Below, piece after piece: positions 17,351 through 24,888 of a stretch of DNA of 64,000 bases. The stretch lies in NCBI RefSeq assembly GCF_011008845.1, contig NZ_JAAIWM010000004.1:310001-374000 (forward strand), in the 5' to 3' direction. The translations under genes were made by a program, and so were the position numbers. The stretch comes from Bacillus mesophilus. GTDB taxonomy: Bacteria; Bacillota; Bacilli; Bacillales; SA4. How positions within the stretch are numbered: the stretch's first letter is position 1; the number at the start of each line of letters is the position of its first letter. The notes beneath the pieces are model-generated. The model searched no databases and was not told the origin of the DNA. It was given only the letters and a program-made list of their open reading frames with translations.

Positions 17351-17568
17351 TATCCTTCTTGTTTATATAAATCCCATACATGGTCAAATGTTGACATACT
17401 CTTTAAGTAAAAACCGTTTAACTCTAAATAATTGGTTAATTCATAATAATCCTTTGACTGCTTTGGAAAACCATGATCCTCGTAGGCAGCATTTGCAAAT
17501 TCTGAAATTTCATCTCTTGGTTTTAACGCTCTATATTTTAATAAAAAGTGGTAAAAAGATTTAGTCAA
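17350..17568 (-). CDS. yozE: YozE family protein (UPF0346)
   Basis: A 72-residue protein matching UPF0346/YozE throughout: SFYHFLLKYRALKPRDEISEFAN, then YEDHGFPKQSKDY and a C-terminal STFDHVWDLY. The family folds as a small SAM-like helical domain; cellular role unknown. Start is TTG 17568, 7 bases after AAGGAGGG, and no alternative fits. The full family length is present. Confidence 0.85.
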   Translation of the reverse strand: MTKSFYHFLLKYRALKPRDEISEFANAAYEDHGFPKQSKDYYELTNYLELNGFYLKSMSTFDHVWDLYKQEG

Positions 17569-17815
17569 GGGTTGTCCCTCCTTACCTTGGTTCGCTAATG
17601 TTTCATCTGTAGTTAACTATTATAGCAGAGACTTATTTTTTGTCCAATCCACATTTATTACTTCTAATAATGACGATACCACTGAGGGTCCCTACATCCT
17701 TCACTCCCCCATGAACACCGGAGCTCTACAAAACTGATAAAATATCAATTTTACGAAAAAACGTTAAATGAAATAGGAGAGGCTATCTAGCCCCTCCAAA
17801 ACAATTCGTCTACTT

Positions 17816-18484
17816 TTACTCTGGCCACATATCAAGATGATAGGCCATTTCCCAAAACATATATTCAAATCGAGTAGTGTTCGTAAAGATTTTTTCTAAT
17901 TCTACAAGTTCTTTTTCAGGCTTTCCTTCCACTAAATCATCAAGTAAGTCGATACACCAAGTTGCCAGCGTACCGAACTCTGAAGAGCTGTACATACTAA
18001 TCCACTCACCATAAAATTCATGGGTAGCTGCTCCTGGAATTTTACTTAACTCTTTACCAATGTCCCAATAACTCCACATACACGGTAATAGTGCCGCTAC
18101 AAGATGAGCTAAAGTGCCATTCTGTGCTTGATGCAGCATATAATGTGTATAAGCTAATGTGATGGGTGATGGCTCAGCGTTTTCTAATTCTTCAATAGAT
18201 ATACCAACTTTAGCAGCATAACTTCGGTGTAGTGACATCTCTTCATTTAATGTGGAGTGTAATAACGCTGCAAACTTCCCCATTGTTTCAACTTCATTAG
18301 ATTTCATTGCCCCTAATGCAAAAAGCTTGGCATATTCCATTAAATAAAGATAATCTTGAATCATATAAAAGCGGAATTTCTCTTGATTTAGCGTGCCATC
18401 CCCCATTCCTGTTACAAATGGATGGGTATGATTTTTATTCCATTCAGGTTGAATATTTGTATAAAGACGTTGTGTAAACTTCAT
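17816..18484 (-). CDS. tenA: Aminopyrimidine aminohydrolase TenA
   Basis: Thiaminase II family enzyme that hydrolyses aminomethyl-pyrimidine to hydroxymethyl-pyrimidine (HMP) in thiamin salvage. Catalytic residues are in place: Asp44 (IQDY), nucleophile Cys135 in LPCMWSYWDIG, and the C-terminal glutamate in TRFEYMFWEMA. Start: GTG 18493 would sit inside the ribosome site, so ATG 18484 is used (222 residues, start MKFTQ), 5 bases after ylmB. Both genes follow a TPP riboswitch, so expression should fall when thiamin pyrophosphate is plentiful. Confidence 0.92.
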   Translation of the reverse strand: MKFTQRLYTNIQPEWNKNHTHPFVTGMGDGTLNQEKFRFYMIQDYLYLMEYAKLFALGAMKSNEVETMGKFAALLHSTLNEEMSLHRSYAAKVGISIEELENAEPSPITLAYTHYMLHQAQNGTLAHLVAALLPCMWSYWDIGKELSKIPGAATHEFYGEWISMYSSSEFGTLATWCIDLLDDLVEGKPEKELVELEKIFTNTTRFEYMFWEMAYHLDMWPE

Positions 18485-18489
18485 TATAT

Positions 18490-19782
18490 TCACTCTCCAA
18501 TATTTTTATTTGTATGGCTCCATTCATAGATAAATCGCAAAATTACTTTTGTATAATCCAATAATTGATTAATAGATAACTGCTCATTTACGGAATGAGC
18601 GTTGCCTAAGTCTCCTGGCCCGTATATAGCAGCTGGGATTCCAGCGGCACCAAACCACCCTCCATCTGTGACAGTAGGAGATACATCGACAATTGCTTCA
18701 TGCTTTAGAGTGGTTTCATGACAATGCATTAATGTTTTTACTGCTTTATGATTTGGATCTACCTCTAACGATGGGAAAATTTCTCCTCGTTCCTCAATCA
18801 TAGAAGTACCACCCCATTCAAACATAGGTGGGTTAGCTCTTAACCATATATCTCCCTCTGCTACCTTACGAATATGGTCTTCTATTTCTTTAGCAACTTC
18901 CTCGTGAGTTTCATTTGGATAGAAGTGAACGGTAATCCACAAACGACATTCGTCTGCAATAAAAGCTGCATGTCTTCCCCCTTCAATAACAGCCGGATTA
19001 ATAGTGTTTGTACCAGGATCATAGCCAGGGTAGCTTTTCATAACGGACCAATGTCTCTCCAAGTCCTGCAAGCCCTGAATAATCTTTGTCATTTTTTCTA
19101 TCGTGCTCGCTCCAAATAATTTCCCACCTGCATGAATCATCCGTTTTCTTGTAGCATCATGATAGGTTTGAGTGCTTTTTAAGGTAATCCACCCTGTAAT
19201 GACCCCACCTTGTCCTTGTATATGTAAATCACTTGAGTCCACTACTAATGCAAAGTCAGCTTTATACCCTCGCTGGCAACAAGCTAATGTCCCAGCTTCC
19301 CCTACTTCTTCACCAATGACAGATTGAAAGGTTAAATCACCTGGTAGCTGAATTCCAGCTTCATGAAGAAGCTTAATCGCAAATAACGCACCAGCAAGAC
19401 CTCCTTTCATGTCTGAGGCACCTCGTCCAATAATGACGCCATCTTTTACAACAGGTGTGAACGGATCCTTTTCCCACGGTTCTGACTCATGAACCTCAGC
19501 TACATCAATGTGACCGTTGATAATGAGACTCTGGTAATCACTTGATTCAGCTCCTTTTAAAACACCTACCACATTAGGATCTCCAGGATAAATATCCCAT
19601 TTATCCACTTCAAACCCCATTTGCTTCAAAAAAGAAGAAATGAATTGCTGGGCTTCCTCGGTATTTCTTGCTGGAGGTGCTGGTGTTTTAAATCGTATTA
19701 ATTTCTCTAATAAGTTTATCAATTCACCTTGTCTATGATCTACCAGTTCTATCAGTGAATCTATTTTTTGCGCCACTTTCAC
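18490..19782 (-). CDS. ylmB: Formylaminopyrimidine deformylase (YlmB-like, M20 family)
   Basis: M20/ArgE-family zinc amidohydrolase of 430 residues. Metal-site motifs are visible: SLIINGHIDVAEV, GRGASDMKGGLAG, SVIGEEVGEAGTLA and a late histidine in GDLGNAHSVNEQ. Family members include acetylornithine deacetylase and succinyl-diaminopimelate desuccinylase. The TPP riboswitch upstream and tenA downstream identify it as the enzyme that deformylates N-formyl-aminomethylpyrimidine, just before TenA in the salvage route. The start is GTG 19782 or GTG 19776; AAGGAT spacing does not settle it. Cytoplasmic. Confidence 0.85.
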   Translation of the reverse strand: MKVAQKIDSLIELVDHRQGELINLLEKLIRFKTPAPPARNTEEAQQFISSFLKQMGFEVDKWDIYPGDPNVVGVLKGAESSDYQSLIINGHIDVAEVHESEPWEKDPFTPVVKDGVIIGRGASDMKGGLAGALFAIKLLHEAGIQLPGDLTFQSVIGEEVGEAGTLACCQRGYKADFALVVDSSDLHIQGQGGVITGWITLKSTQTYHDATRKRMIHAGGKLFGASTIEKMTKIIQGLQDLERHWSVMKSYPGYDPGTNTINPAVIEGGRHAAFIADECRLWITVHFYPNETHEEVAKEIEDHIRKVAEGDIWLRANPPMFEWGGTSMIEERGEIFPSLEVDPNHKAVKTLMHCHETTLKHEAIVDVSPTVTDGGWFGAAGIPAAIYGPGDLGNAHSVNEQLSINQLLDYTKVILRFIYEWSHTNKNIGE

Positions 19783-19810
19783 ACATCCTTTTCAAGTTAC
19801 TTTTGAAAAT

Positions 19811-19846
19811 AAAACTAAAAACCCACTCCATTAAACATGAAGTGGG
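19811..19846 (-). terminator. Riboswitch-controlled terminator
   Basis: CCCACT/AGTGGG stem (19822-19846) extended by CAT/ATG, then a T-rich tract. The aptamer's last strand (AAGTGG, minus strand) is complementary to the terminator 5' arm (CCACTT), giving an antiterminator when TPP is absent. Confidence 0.75.
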
Positions 19847-19881
19847 AATATACAAACAGTTGCTTAGCCGTTTTGTCACAT

Positions 19882-19968
19882 ACCACTTCCCTTCGCTAGC
19901 ATTACCTAGAGCAGGTTCAAGGGTTAAGACATTGTCTCTCTCAGCTTCTTAAAAAGCACCCCTAGTGT
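19882..19968 (-). promoter_or_regulatory. TPP riboswitch (THI element)
   Basis: On the minus strand the conserved parts occur in order: CACTAGGGGTGC, GCTGAGAGAGAC (pyrimidine-sensing loop), CCCTTGAACCTG, and a closing GCGAAGGGAAGTGG. These are the signature segments of the thiamin pyrophosphate aptamer. It sits directly before the terminator and ylmB-tenA, so TPP should switch the operon off by termination. Confidence 0.95.
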
Positions 19969-20125
19969 TTTTACGATATTCTATTTAATTAAAACATTAG
20001 CAGAATATGGATTTTATCTCAACAAAAAGATTACATCGATTCTAAATTAATATCACTGTAATGTTAGGTATAAAAGACCACATTGAAACAAAAAGTAAGA
20101 TTTGTAAAAGAAAGGAGGAAGCAAG

Positions 20126-20311
20126 ATGGCAAATTTAAATGAACTTGAGCTTCAAAATCTTCGTCATCTAATTGGCGGTCATGAAACTTGCGCGACCAAA
20201 TTAGATACATATGCACAGCAATGCCAGGATCCACAAATTAAGCAAATGTTACAACAGCATGCTCAGAGTGCAAGACAAACGAAACAACAATTAATGTCAT
20301 TCTTAGGATAG
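20126..20311 (+). CDS. Small spore coat protein, CotF-like N-terminal part
   Basis: A 61-residue helical protein beginning MANLNELELQNLRHLIGGHE, resembling the small YraG/CotF-type coat proteins that form four-helix bundles with a larger partner. AAAGGAGG lies just before the ATG. It is followed after 13 bases by the second CotF-like gene; the pair reads as a coat-protein operon with a terminator. Expression is presumably late in the mother cell, but I could not assign a sporulation promoter. Confidence 0.75.
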   Translation: MANLNELELQNLRHLIGGHETCATKLDTYAQQCQDPQIKQMLQQHAQSARQTKQQLMSFLG

Positions 20312-20324
20312 GGAGGATATAAAT

Positions 20325-20639
20325 ATGATGAAAGAAAAGGATATGGTATCTGATTACCTATCGAATTTAAACTCAAGTCTAGCGGGTTATGCTCAAGTGA
20401 TTGCTCAATGTGATAATAAAGAACTTCGTGATACGATTGCACAAATTCGTAATTCAGATGAGCAAAAGCAATGGGAGGTTTATCAGGCTGCAGTTCAACG
20501 CAACTACTACACTCCCGCTTCTCAAGCTAGCCAACAAAATATACAGCAAGTTAAGCAGCAATTCTCGCAAGACAACCAAATGAATGCCATGAACCAACAA
20601 ATGAATCAAGGTATGATGAATCAAAATCAACTTCAATAA
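20325..20639 (+). CDS. Spore coat protein, CotF family
   Basis: A 104-residue CotF/YraD-like protein. The first 65 residues (MVSDYLSNLNSSLAGYAQVI...LRDTIAQIRNSDEQKQWEVY) match the coat-protein helical bundle, and the tail is a low-complexity stretch rich in Gln, Asn and Met, as in other coat proteins. It starts at one of two adjacent ATGs after GGAGG. It is probably incorporated in the inner coat together with the product of the preceding gene. Confidence 0.8.
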   Translation: MMKEKDMVSDYLSNLNSSLAGYAQVIAQCDNKELRDTIAQIRNSDEQKQWEVYQAAVQRNYYTPASQASQQNIQQVKQQFSQDNQMNAMNQQMNQGMMNQNQLQ

Positions 20640-20644
20640 AAGAT

Positions 20645-20673
20645 TAGCTGTCGTCTAAAAACGACAGCTTTTC
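20645..20673 (+). terminator. Terminator of the coat operon
   Basis: Perfect 9-base stem AGCTGTCGT/ACGACAGCT with a 6-base loop and T4. Confidence 0.8.
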
Positions 20674-20706
20674 CATGTTCATTTATATTACAACATCTTT
20701 GGTAGC

Positions 20707-21216
20707 TTAGTAACTGAGTTCCTTACCTTCATCCATTTCCCCTTGTTGTTGAGTCAGATTTATTTTTCCGAACTTCTTAGTCAAAATTTTATATATTCTA
20801 TTTCGATTATATCTCTGCAATAAAATCGCTTGAGTATTAATAATAATGATAAGAACATAATAGATGATTTTTATCTCATTCTGATCATAGATGTTTAACG
20901 AAAGCATAAAAACAAGTATGAACTGTAAGAAAACATGAACTCCTTCATTTTTTCGAGTATACTTTTCAAAACCTCTTAGTCCGTCAGCTGAAAGACTCCA
21001 TAATATGTAGTTATTCGGGCGTTTAGGAAGCTCCTTTCGATATATCAAACGATAAAGGTTGTTAACTAGAAATATAATTAATCTTTTAAAGAACCAAACA
21101 CCACATAGTCTAAACAAATGAGTATGCTCTTCCCATTTTCTCGGCCTAAAATTATAAAACCATTTTAAAAAATCCAGATTGGGCTGAACACTTTGTTAGC
21201 CACCCAATATTTTCAC
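20707..21216 (-). pseudogene. CrtO-like acyltransferase family, interrupted
   Basis: The C-terminal half (KIIYYVLIIIINTQAILLQR followed by YNRNRIYKILTKKFGK) resembles the end of staphylococcal CrtO, the glycosyl-diaponeurosporenoate acyltransferase. Translation of 21195-20707 gives a continuous frame, but no ATG or GTG opens it; the first usable codon is TTG 21117 without a ribosome site. Further upstream, AGGAAAATTAT precedes GTG 21216, whose frame runs V-K-I-L-G-G, hits TAA at 21198-21196, then continues into the family-like WFYNFRPRKWEEHT. A nonsense mutation or 5' loss is the simplest reading. No other carotenoid gene is nearby. Confidence 0.45.
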
Positions 21217-21297
21217 ATAATTTTCCTATTTCATTATACAAGATTTATAAAACTTTTTTATATTTATTTAACTGTCTGTATTAAACTTACCTAAGAG

Positions 21298-21330
21298 CAA
21301 AAAAGCCTCTCGCACAAAACGAGAGACTTG
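21298..21330 (-). terminator. Terminator of the lipase gene
   Basis: CTCTCG/CGAGAG stem (21308-21326) followed by a T-rich tract on the minus strand, 12 bases after the stop codon. Confidence 0.75.
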
Positions 21331-21341
21331 AATGGATTTTA

Positions 21342-22085
21342 TTAGAGAAACTTTTTAATAAAATCTAACGTATTATTGATAATAATTTCCTGATCATAAT
21401 CAAGGGTTGCAACGTGGTAGCTATCTTTCAGATGCTGAATTTCTTTCACTTCGGAACCTATTCTGTCGTAAATATATTTTGCGTTATCTGGTGGTACAAC
21501 ATGATCCTCGTCAGATACTAGGATCAGAGCTGGACAAGTAATGTCCATTAACTTTTGTTTTACCTCATTTATAAAAGTTAAAAGCTCTTTAACTGATTGA
21601 ACAGGTGTTTTGTCGTAACTTAGTTCATTCACTCCTGGCTTTTTAATATCAGAACCGATTGCATCTAAAAACCTAACACCTTCTAACTCGATGACTGGAT
21701 CCATTGCCGGAATGTCAATCGCCGCGTTGATCAGCATAATCGACAGAATTTCAGGGTATTTAGCTGCCATGTAAAGGGTAAGCGTCCCACCCATTGATAA
21801 ACCGGTCATAAAGATCGTATCACAACGCTCTTTTAACCAATAATATCCCTCTTCAATTGAGTCAACCCAATCCTGGAATGTTGTCTGTTCCATATCTTCA
21901 TAATGTGTACCATGTCCTTTCAGACGTGGACCACAAACCGTATAACCTGCAGCAGCATAGGCCTCACCTAACGGTCTCATACTCTGGGTAGAGCCTGTAA
22001 ATCCATGAGACACCAAAATTCCAACACGGTTTCCTTCAAAATAAAATGGCTCAGCGCCTTTTAAAATTGGATAGCGTTCAGACAT
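21342..22085 (-). CDS. Monoacylglycerol lipase / carboxylesterase (alpha/beta hydrolase)
   Basis: A 247-residue serine hydrolase very like the Bacillus monoacylglycerol lipase (bMGL, Est30/YvaK group). The oxyanion motif HGFTGS follows the first strands; the nucleophile is Ser97 in GLSMGG, the acid is in LVSDEDHVVPP and the catalytic histidine in DSYHVATLDYD. RLKGHGTHYEDME is characteristic of this group. Cytoplasmic; it hydrolyses short and medium acyl glycerol esters. GGAGGT abuts the first ATG, so the third codon, ATG 22085 (MSERYP), is the better start and agrees with family N termini. Confidence 0.9.
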   Translation of the reverse strand: MSERYPILKGAEPFYFEGNRVGILVSHGFTGSTQSMRPLGEAYAAAGYTVCGPRLKGHGTHYEDMEQTTFQDWVDSIEEGYYWLKERCDTIFMTGLSMGGTLTLYMAAKYPEILSIMLINAAIDIPAMDPVIELEGVRFLDAIGSDIKKPGVNELSYDKTPVQSVKELLTFINEVKQKLMDITCPALILVSDEDHVVPPDNAKYIYDRIGSEVKEIQHLKDSYHVATLDYDQEIIINNTLDFIKKFL

Positions 22086-22218
22086 GCCCATACCTCCAGT
22101 GTGAAATATTCTAATACATTTCTTTCTTAAATCTCTCTATATCTATTATTCTAATATAAATTCTAAACACCATTACATAGCTACTAACTGGACTTAAAAC
22201 GACATGTTATTTTTCACA

Positions 22219-22572
22219 TTAGTCACTAAAGTTGTATTGTTTTAAGATTGCCTCTAATTTAATGGCTTTTGTTAAATCACCATTTATCTTAAGTTTTCCA
22301 GTCATAAAAGCCATTGTACCATTTAGCTTTCCAGTCAAGAATTTCTGAAAACTATCAAAAGACATGACTAACGTACAATCTGCTGCTTGATCTACATCTA
22401 GAACTACCTTTCCCGTGCCATCTTGTAAACGCAGTTGAAAAGAACCCTCAGCGTCTCCAGAAATATCAAATTGATAAATGGTATTAACACCTGAAATTGG
22501 TTCAGAATTCTGGTTTAACTCACTTTGAATCTTATCCATGATTTCTGATAATGTTCCATGTTGTTTACTCAT
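22219..22572 (-). CDS. SCP2 sterol-binding domain protein
   Basis: A 117-residue stand-alone SCP2-like domain: a central beta strand pair (GSFQLRLQDGTGKVVLD), CTLVMSFDSFQKFLTGKLN, then GTMAFMTGKLKINGD. Such proteins bind lipids or acyl chains in a hydrophobic tunnel; bacterial roles are poorly known. It has a good ribosome site (AAGGAG). It stands alone between the lipase and a DUF5392 gene, and the lipid link with the lipase may be coincidental. Confidence 0.85.
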   Translation of the reverse strand: MSKQHGTLSEIMDKIQSELNQNSEPISGVNTIYQFDISGDAEGSFQLRLQDGTGKVVLDVDQAADCTLVMSFDSFQKFLTGKLNGTMAFMTGKLKINGDLTKAIKLEAILKQYNFSD

Positions 22573-22724
22573 CTAAATCATCTCCTTCTAGTCTAGTAAC
22601 CCAATAATGAAATCGCTTACAAATATAATGTAAATATAATAATTATGTAATTCCCCCTACTCCTTTTCTAAAAGATATCATAGGAATATGTTCATGAAAA
22701 GAGAATTGTTAAAAAATTCAATCA

Positions 22725-23087
22725 TTAAGTAACAAGAGTAATATATTTCTCTTTTACACGATCAGACACACGATCGCTGTTTCTTATTCGATTTACTATA
22801 TAGTCCATGCTTAGTCTCTGAATTTCTACTTGCTGATGCTTCGCTTCTTTTGAAAGGGCCATACCAATCGCTCCTAAGATCGCATAGATAACCAGAGAGG
22901 ATATTTGAGAATGATCAAACCCCGTACCAAATAGGAGAACAAATACATTAATAATGGATACAGCTATTAACGGAAAGGACCAGAATACATAGCGAGAAGC
23001 TTTTTTTACAAATGGAGAGATGACTTCCTGTAATTTTTCAAACTCCCGCTTTGCGAAATTTGGAGCTTCCAACTTTATAAAGTTCAT
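22725..23087 (-). CDS. DUF5392-like small membrane protein
   Basis: A 120-residue protein with two membrane helices (about residues 33-54 and 62-80) between a charged N terminus and a charged C-terminal helical tail ending in a basic region. I tentatively place it in DUF5392 from memory; the function is unknown. AGGAGG precedes the ATG. It is 76 bases downstream of the DUF1232 gene on the same strand and could be co-transcribed and hence under the Mn2+ riboswitch. Confidence 0.55.
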   Translation of the reverse strand: MNFIKLEAPNFAKREFEKLQEVISPFVKKASRYVFWSFPLIAVSIINVFVLLFGTGFDHSQISSLVIYAILGAIGMALSKEAKHQQVEIQRLSMDYIVNRIRNSDRVSDRVKEKYITLVT

Positions 23088-23163
23088 TCAATTTCCTCCT
23101 TACAATAACAAACTCATTTAAATTAAAGCTTTCAATATAAATATAACCGTCTTTAGGGCTAGA

Positions 23164-23445
23164 TTATAAGCCTGTGGCCTTATATTTATCTTTTAAGGAT
23201 TGCGGTGCCAGCTTTACCATCCAGTCTAGCACAAAGGTTGCAATAACCAGATCATCAATGAATCCAAACAACATGAGATAATCCGGAATTAAGTCAAAGG
23301 GAAACACTAGGTAAGTTAAGATTAACAAAGCACCAAGTGCTTTATGATGAAGCTGTACTTCCTTGGACTTGAAGAAATCTTTAATAAAGGGAATAAACTT
23401 CCAAAATTTAAATATGAACTTTAACCGGCTAAACATTTTCACCAT
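23164..23445 (-). CDS. YkvA/DUF1232 family membrane protein
   Basis: A 93-residue protein with the DUF1232 hallmark FPFDLIPDYLMLFGFIDDLV between two hydrophobic helices. The function of the family is not established. The ATG at 23445 (MVKMF) is chosen because the earlier GTG lies inside the ribosome site GTAAGGTG. It is preceded by two terminators and a yybP-ykoY manganese riboswitch, so its expression should respond to Mn2+, suggesting a role in metal tolerance or envelope metal homeostasis. That role is inferred. Confidence 0.85.
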   Translation of the reverse strand: MVKMFSRLKFIFKFWKFIPFIKDFFKSKEVQLHHKALGALLILTYLVFPFDLIPDYLMLFGFIDDLVIATFVLDWMVKLAPQSLKDKYKATGL

Positions 23446-23483
23446 GTATAACACCTTACTTTCAATTTATTTTTTAAACGTTA

Positions 23484-23520
23484 AAATAAAAAACCTTCAC
23501 CATTTAATGGTAAAGGTTTT
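23484..23520 (-). terminator. Second tandem terminator before the DUF1232 gene
   Basis: AAACCTTTACC on the minus strand pairs with GGTGAAGGTTT across a short loop (23491-23519), followed by T6. Its 5' arm repeats that of the first terminator, as if the expression platform had been duplicated. Confidence 0.75.
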
Positions 23521-23523
23521 AGA

Positions 23524-23558
23524 TACAAAAAAGACCTTTACCAACAGGTAAAGGTCTT
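23524..23558 (-). terminator. First riboswitch terminator before the DUF1232 gene
   Basis: Perfect 12-base stem AAGACCTTTACC/GGTAAAGGTCTT with a 4-base loop, followed by T6. The CCTTTA of its 5' arm is complementary to TAAAGG at the start of the aptamer. Confidence 0.9.
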
Positions 23559-23648
23559 GCTAACAACAGTAGTGTTGCTAACAAAGCCGAGAGGATGAAC
23601 CTCTGAATTGACGACTTTGTTATAAAAGCTACTCCCCTTTAGGAGATA
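23547..23648 (-). promoter_or_regulatory. Mn2+-sensing yybP-ykoY riboswitch
   Basis: On the minus strand the expected segments occur in order: CTAAAGGGGAGTAGC, a stem AACAAAGTCGTCAATTC...CGGCTTTGTT with inner hairpin AGAGG/CCTCT, then TTAGCAAGACCTTTACC leading into a terminator. This matches my recollection of the Bacillus ykoY leader almost segment by segment. In the Mn2+-bound form the aptamer's first helix would hold CCTTTA and prevent the terminator, so the switch should turn genes on. The gene served here is DUF1232. Confidence 0.88.
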
Positions 23649-23843
23649 CAATATTCAACTATTGAGATAAAGATATAATATTTTATTTCACCTGTCAATA
23701 ACTAACTTCACTGTGCCAAAGTTGCTTAATTATAATGGTAAATTTGTGATGATTAGTGTAGTCCAATCCAATGATTATTGCTTAGTGGCCAAACAGGCTA
23801 ACCTTCTTTATGTATATTTCATGAAAAAATTGGAAATTCCTCT

Positions 23844-23873
23844 ACCACAGTTGAGTGAGCTGTGGTATTTTTG
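23844..23873 (+). terminator. Terminator-like hairpin before the CPBP gene
   Basis: ACCACAG/CTGTGGT stem (23844-23866) followed by ATTTTTGTT. No supported gene lies on the plus strand between 23455 and here; a frame at 23713-23907 lacks a ribosome site. It may end a short untranslated transcript or act as an attenuator for the gene at 23927. Confidence 0.55.
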
Positions 23874-23926
23874 TTATGAACTCATTTTACTTATAAAACC
23901 AAATTGATAAAAAGGAGCATTCATTC

Positions 23927-24691
23927 TTGAATATAAAAGAGTTAAAACCAATGTATTTTGGTGAATCACTGCTGTATTTTGGTATTCCAAGTGTTGTTCT
24001 ATATATAAACATTTATTATGGTGTACCTTACTTAGACTCTATGGGTATTCCTTTAATTATTAGTTTTCCTTTAGCGTTGTACGGTCTATTAGGTTTACTT
24101 TTCTTTGCATCCTTGATCGCTTATAGGATTGAAGGAAATCCATTTACTATGCATGCAATAGTGAAGAGGTTTCGTCTCCAAAGGATGAATAGGAAAATGT
24201 GGATGATTTCAATTGGAACATTTCTATTAATAGTTGGTTTAGAGGAAATGCTGAAATTCACAAGTAAAACATTATCTGTCATTCCCTTTTTTGCACCACC
24301 AGAAATACTTCCAGAATTTATAGATCCTAATAAAACGCTCGTATTACCATTTACTGAATTTATGGGAACTCCTTTGGAAGGAAACTGGTGGATTCTTCTA
24401 GTGTGGTTTGTTTGTCTAACATGCAATATATTGGGAGAGGAGTTTTGGTGGAGAGGGTATATTCTTCCACGTCAGGAGCTTGCATTCGGAAAATGGACTT
24501 GGATTATTCATGGTTTTTTATGGCTTTTCTTTTTTCACGCCTTTCTGAAATGGAACTATATCGTTCTTATTCCAACCTGTTTCCTCATATCTTTCATGGC
24601 TCAACGATATAAAAGCACTTGGATGGCAGCGGTTATACATGGTATCGGAAACGGTTTGTTTTTTGCTTTTATCATACCAGGGATTTTTTAA
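23927..24691 (+). CDS. CPBP family intramembrane glutamic protease
   Basis: A 254-residue membrane protein of the CAAX-protease/bacteriocin-processing (CPBP, Abi) family. All three motifs are present: GEEFWWRGYILPRQE (EExxxR), LWLFFFHAF (FxxxH) and VIHGIGNGLFF (HxxxN). About eight hydrophobic helices. The substrate is unknown; relatives process lipoproteins, peptides or anti-sigma factors, or confer bacteriocin self-immunity. Start is TTG 23927 after AAAGGAG. It stands alone, followed by its own terminator, with no bacteriocin gene visible. Confidence 0.88.
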   Translation: MNIKELKPMYFGESLLYFGIPSVVLYINIYYGVPYLDSMGIPLIISFPLALYGLLGLLFFASLIAYRIEGNPFTMHAIVKRFRLQRMNRKMWMISIGTFLLIVGLEEMLKFTSKTLSVIPFFAPPEILPEFIDPNKTLVLPFTEFMGTPLEGNWWILLVWFVCLTCNILGEEFWWRGYILPRQELAFGKWTWIIHGFLWLFFFHAFLKWNYIVLIPTCFLISFMAQRYKSTWMAAVIHGIGNGLFFAFIIPGIF

Positions 24692-24755
24692 ACTAGCTTA
24701 TCATGTAAAATCAATTAATTTTTTGTCTACAACTATTCCTATCTAGCAATCTTCG

Positions 24756-24808
24756 CATAGATCGTGAACAGTCCCCTGATAAGGTATTTTTTCGATCTAT
24801 GTTTTTTT
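24756..24808 (+). terminator. Terminator of the CPBP gene
   Basis: CATAGATCG/CGATCTATG perfect 9-base stem enclosing a 28-base loop, followed by T7. Confidence 0.65.
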
Positions 24809-24844
24809 ATGCTGAGCTATATTTTTTCACTTGTTTACATATCT

Positions 24845-24877
24845 AAAAAAACTTACTTGTTTTCTCAACAAGTAAGT
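24845..24877 (-). terminator. Terminator of the fused permease gene
   Basis: Perfect 10-base stem ACTTACTTGT/ACAAGTAAGT with a 7-base loop and a T tract on the minus strand, 11 bases after the stop codon. Confidence 0.85.
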
Positions 24878-24888
24878 TTCTTTCATTC

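Noticed and set aside
23713..23907. 64-codon plus-strand frame starting GTG
   Set aside because: No ribosome site, unusual composition, and a terminator-like hairpin lies inside it.
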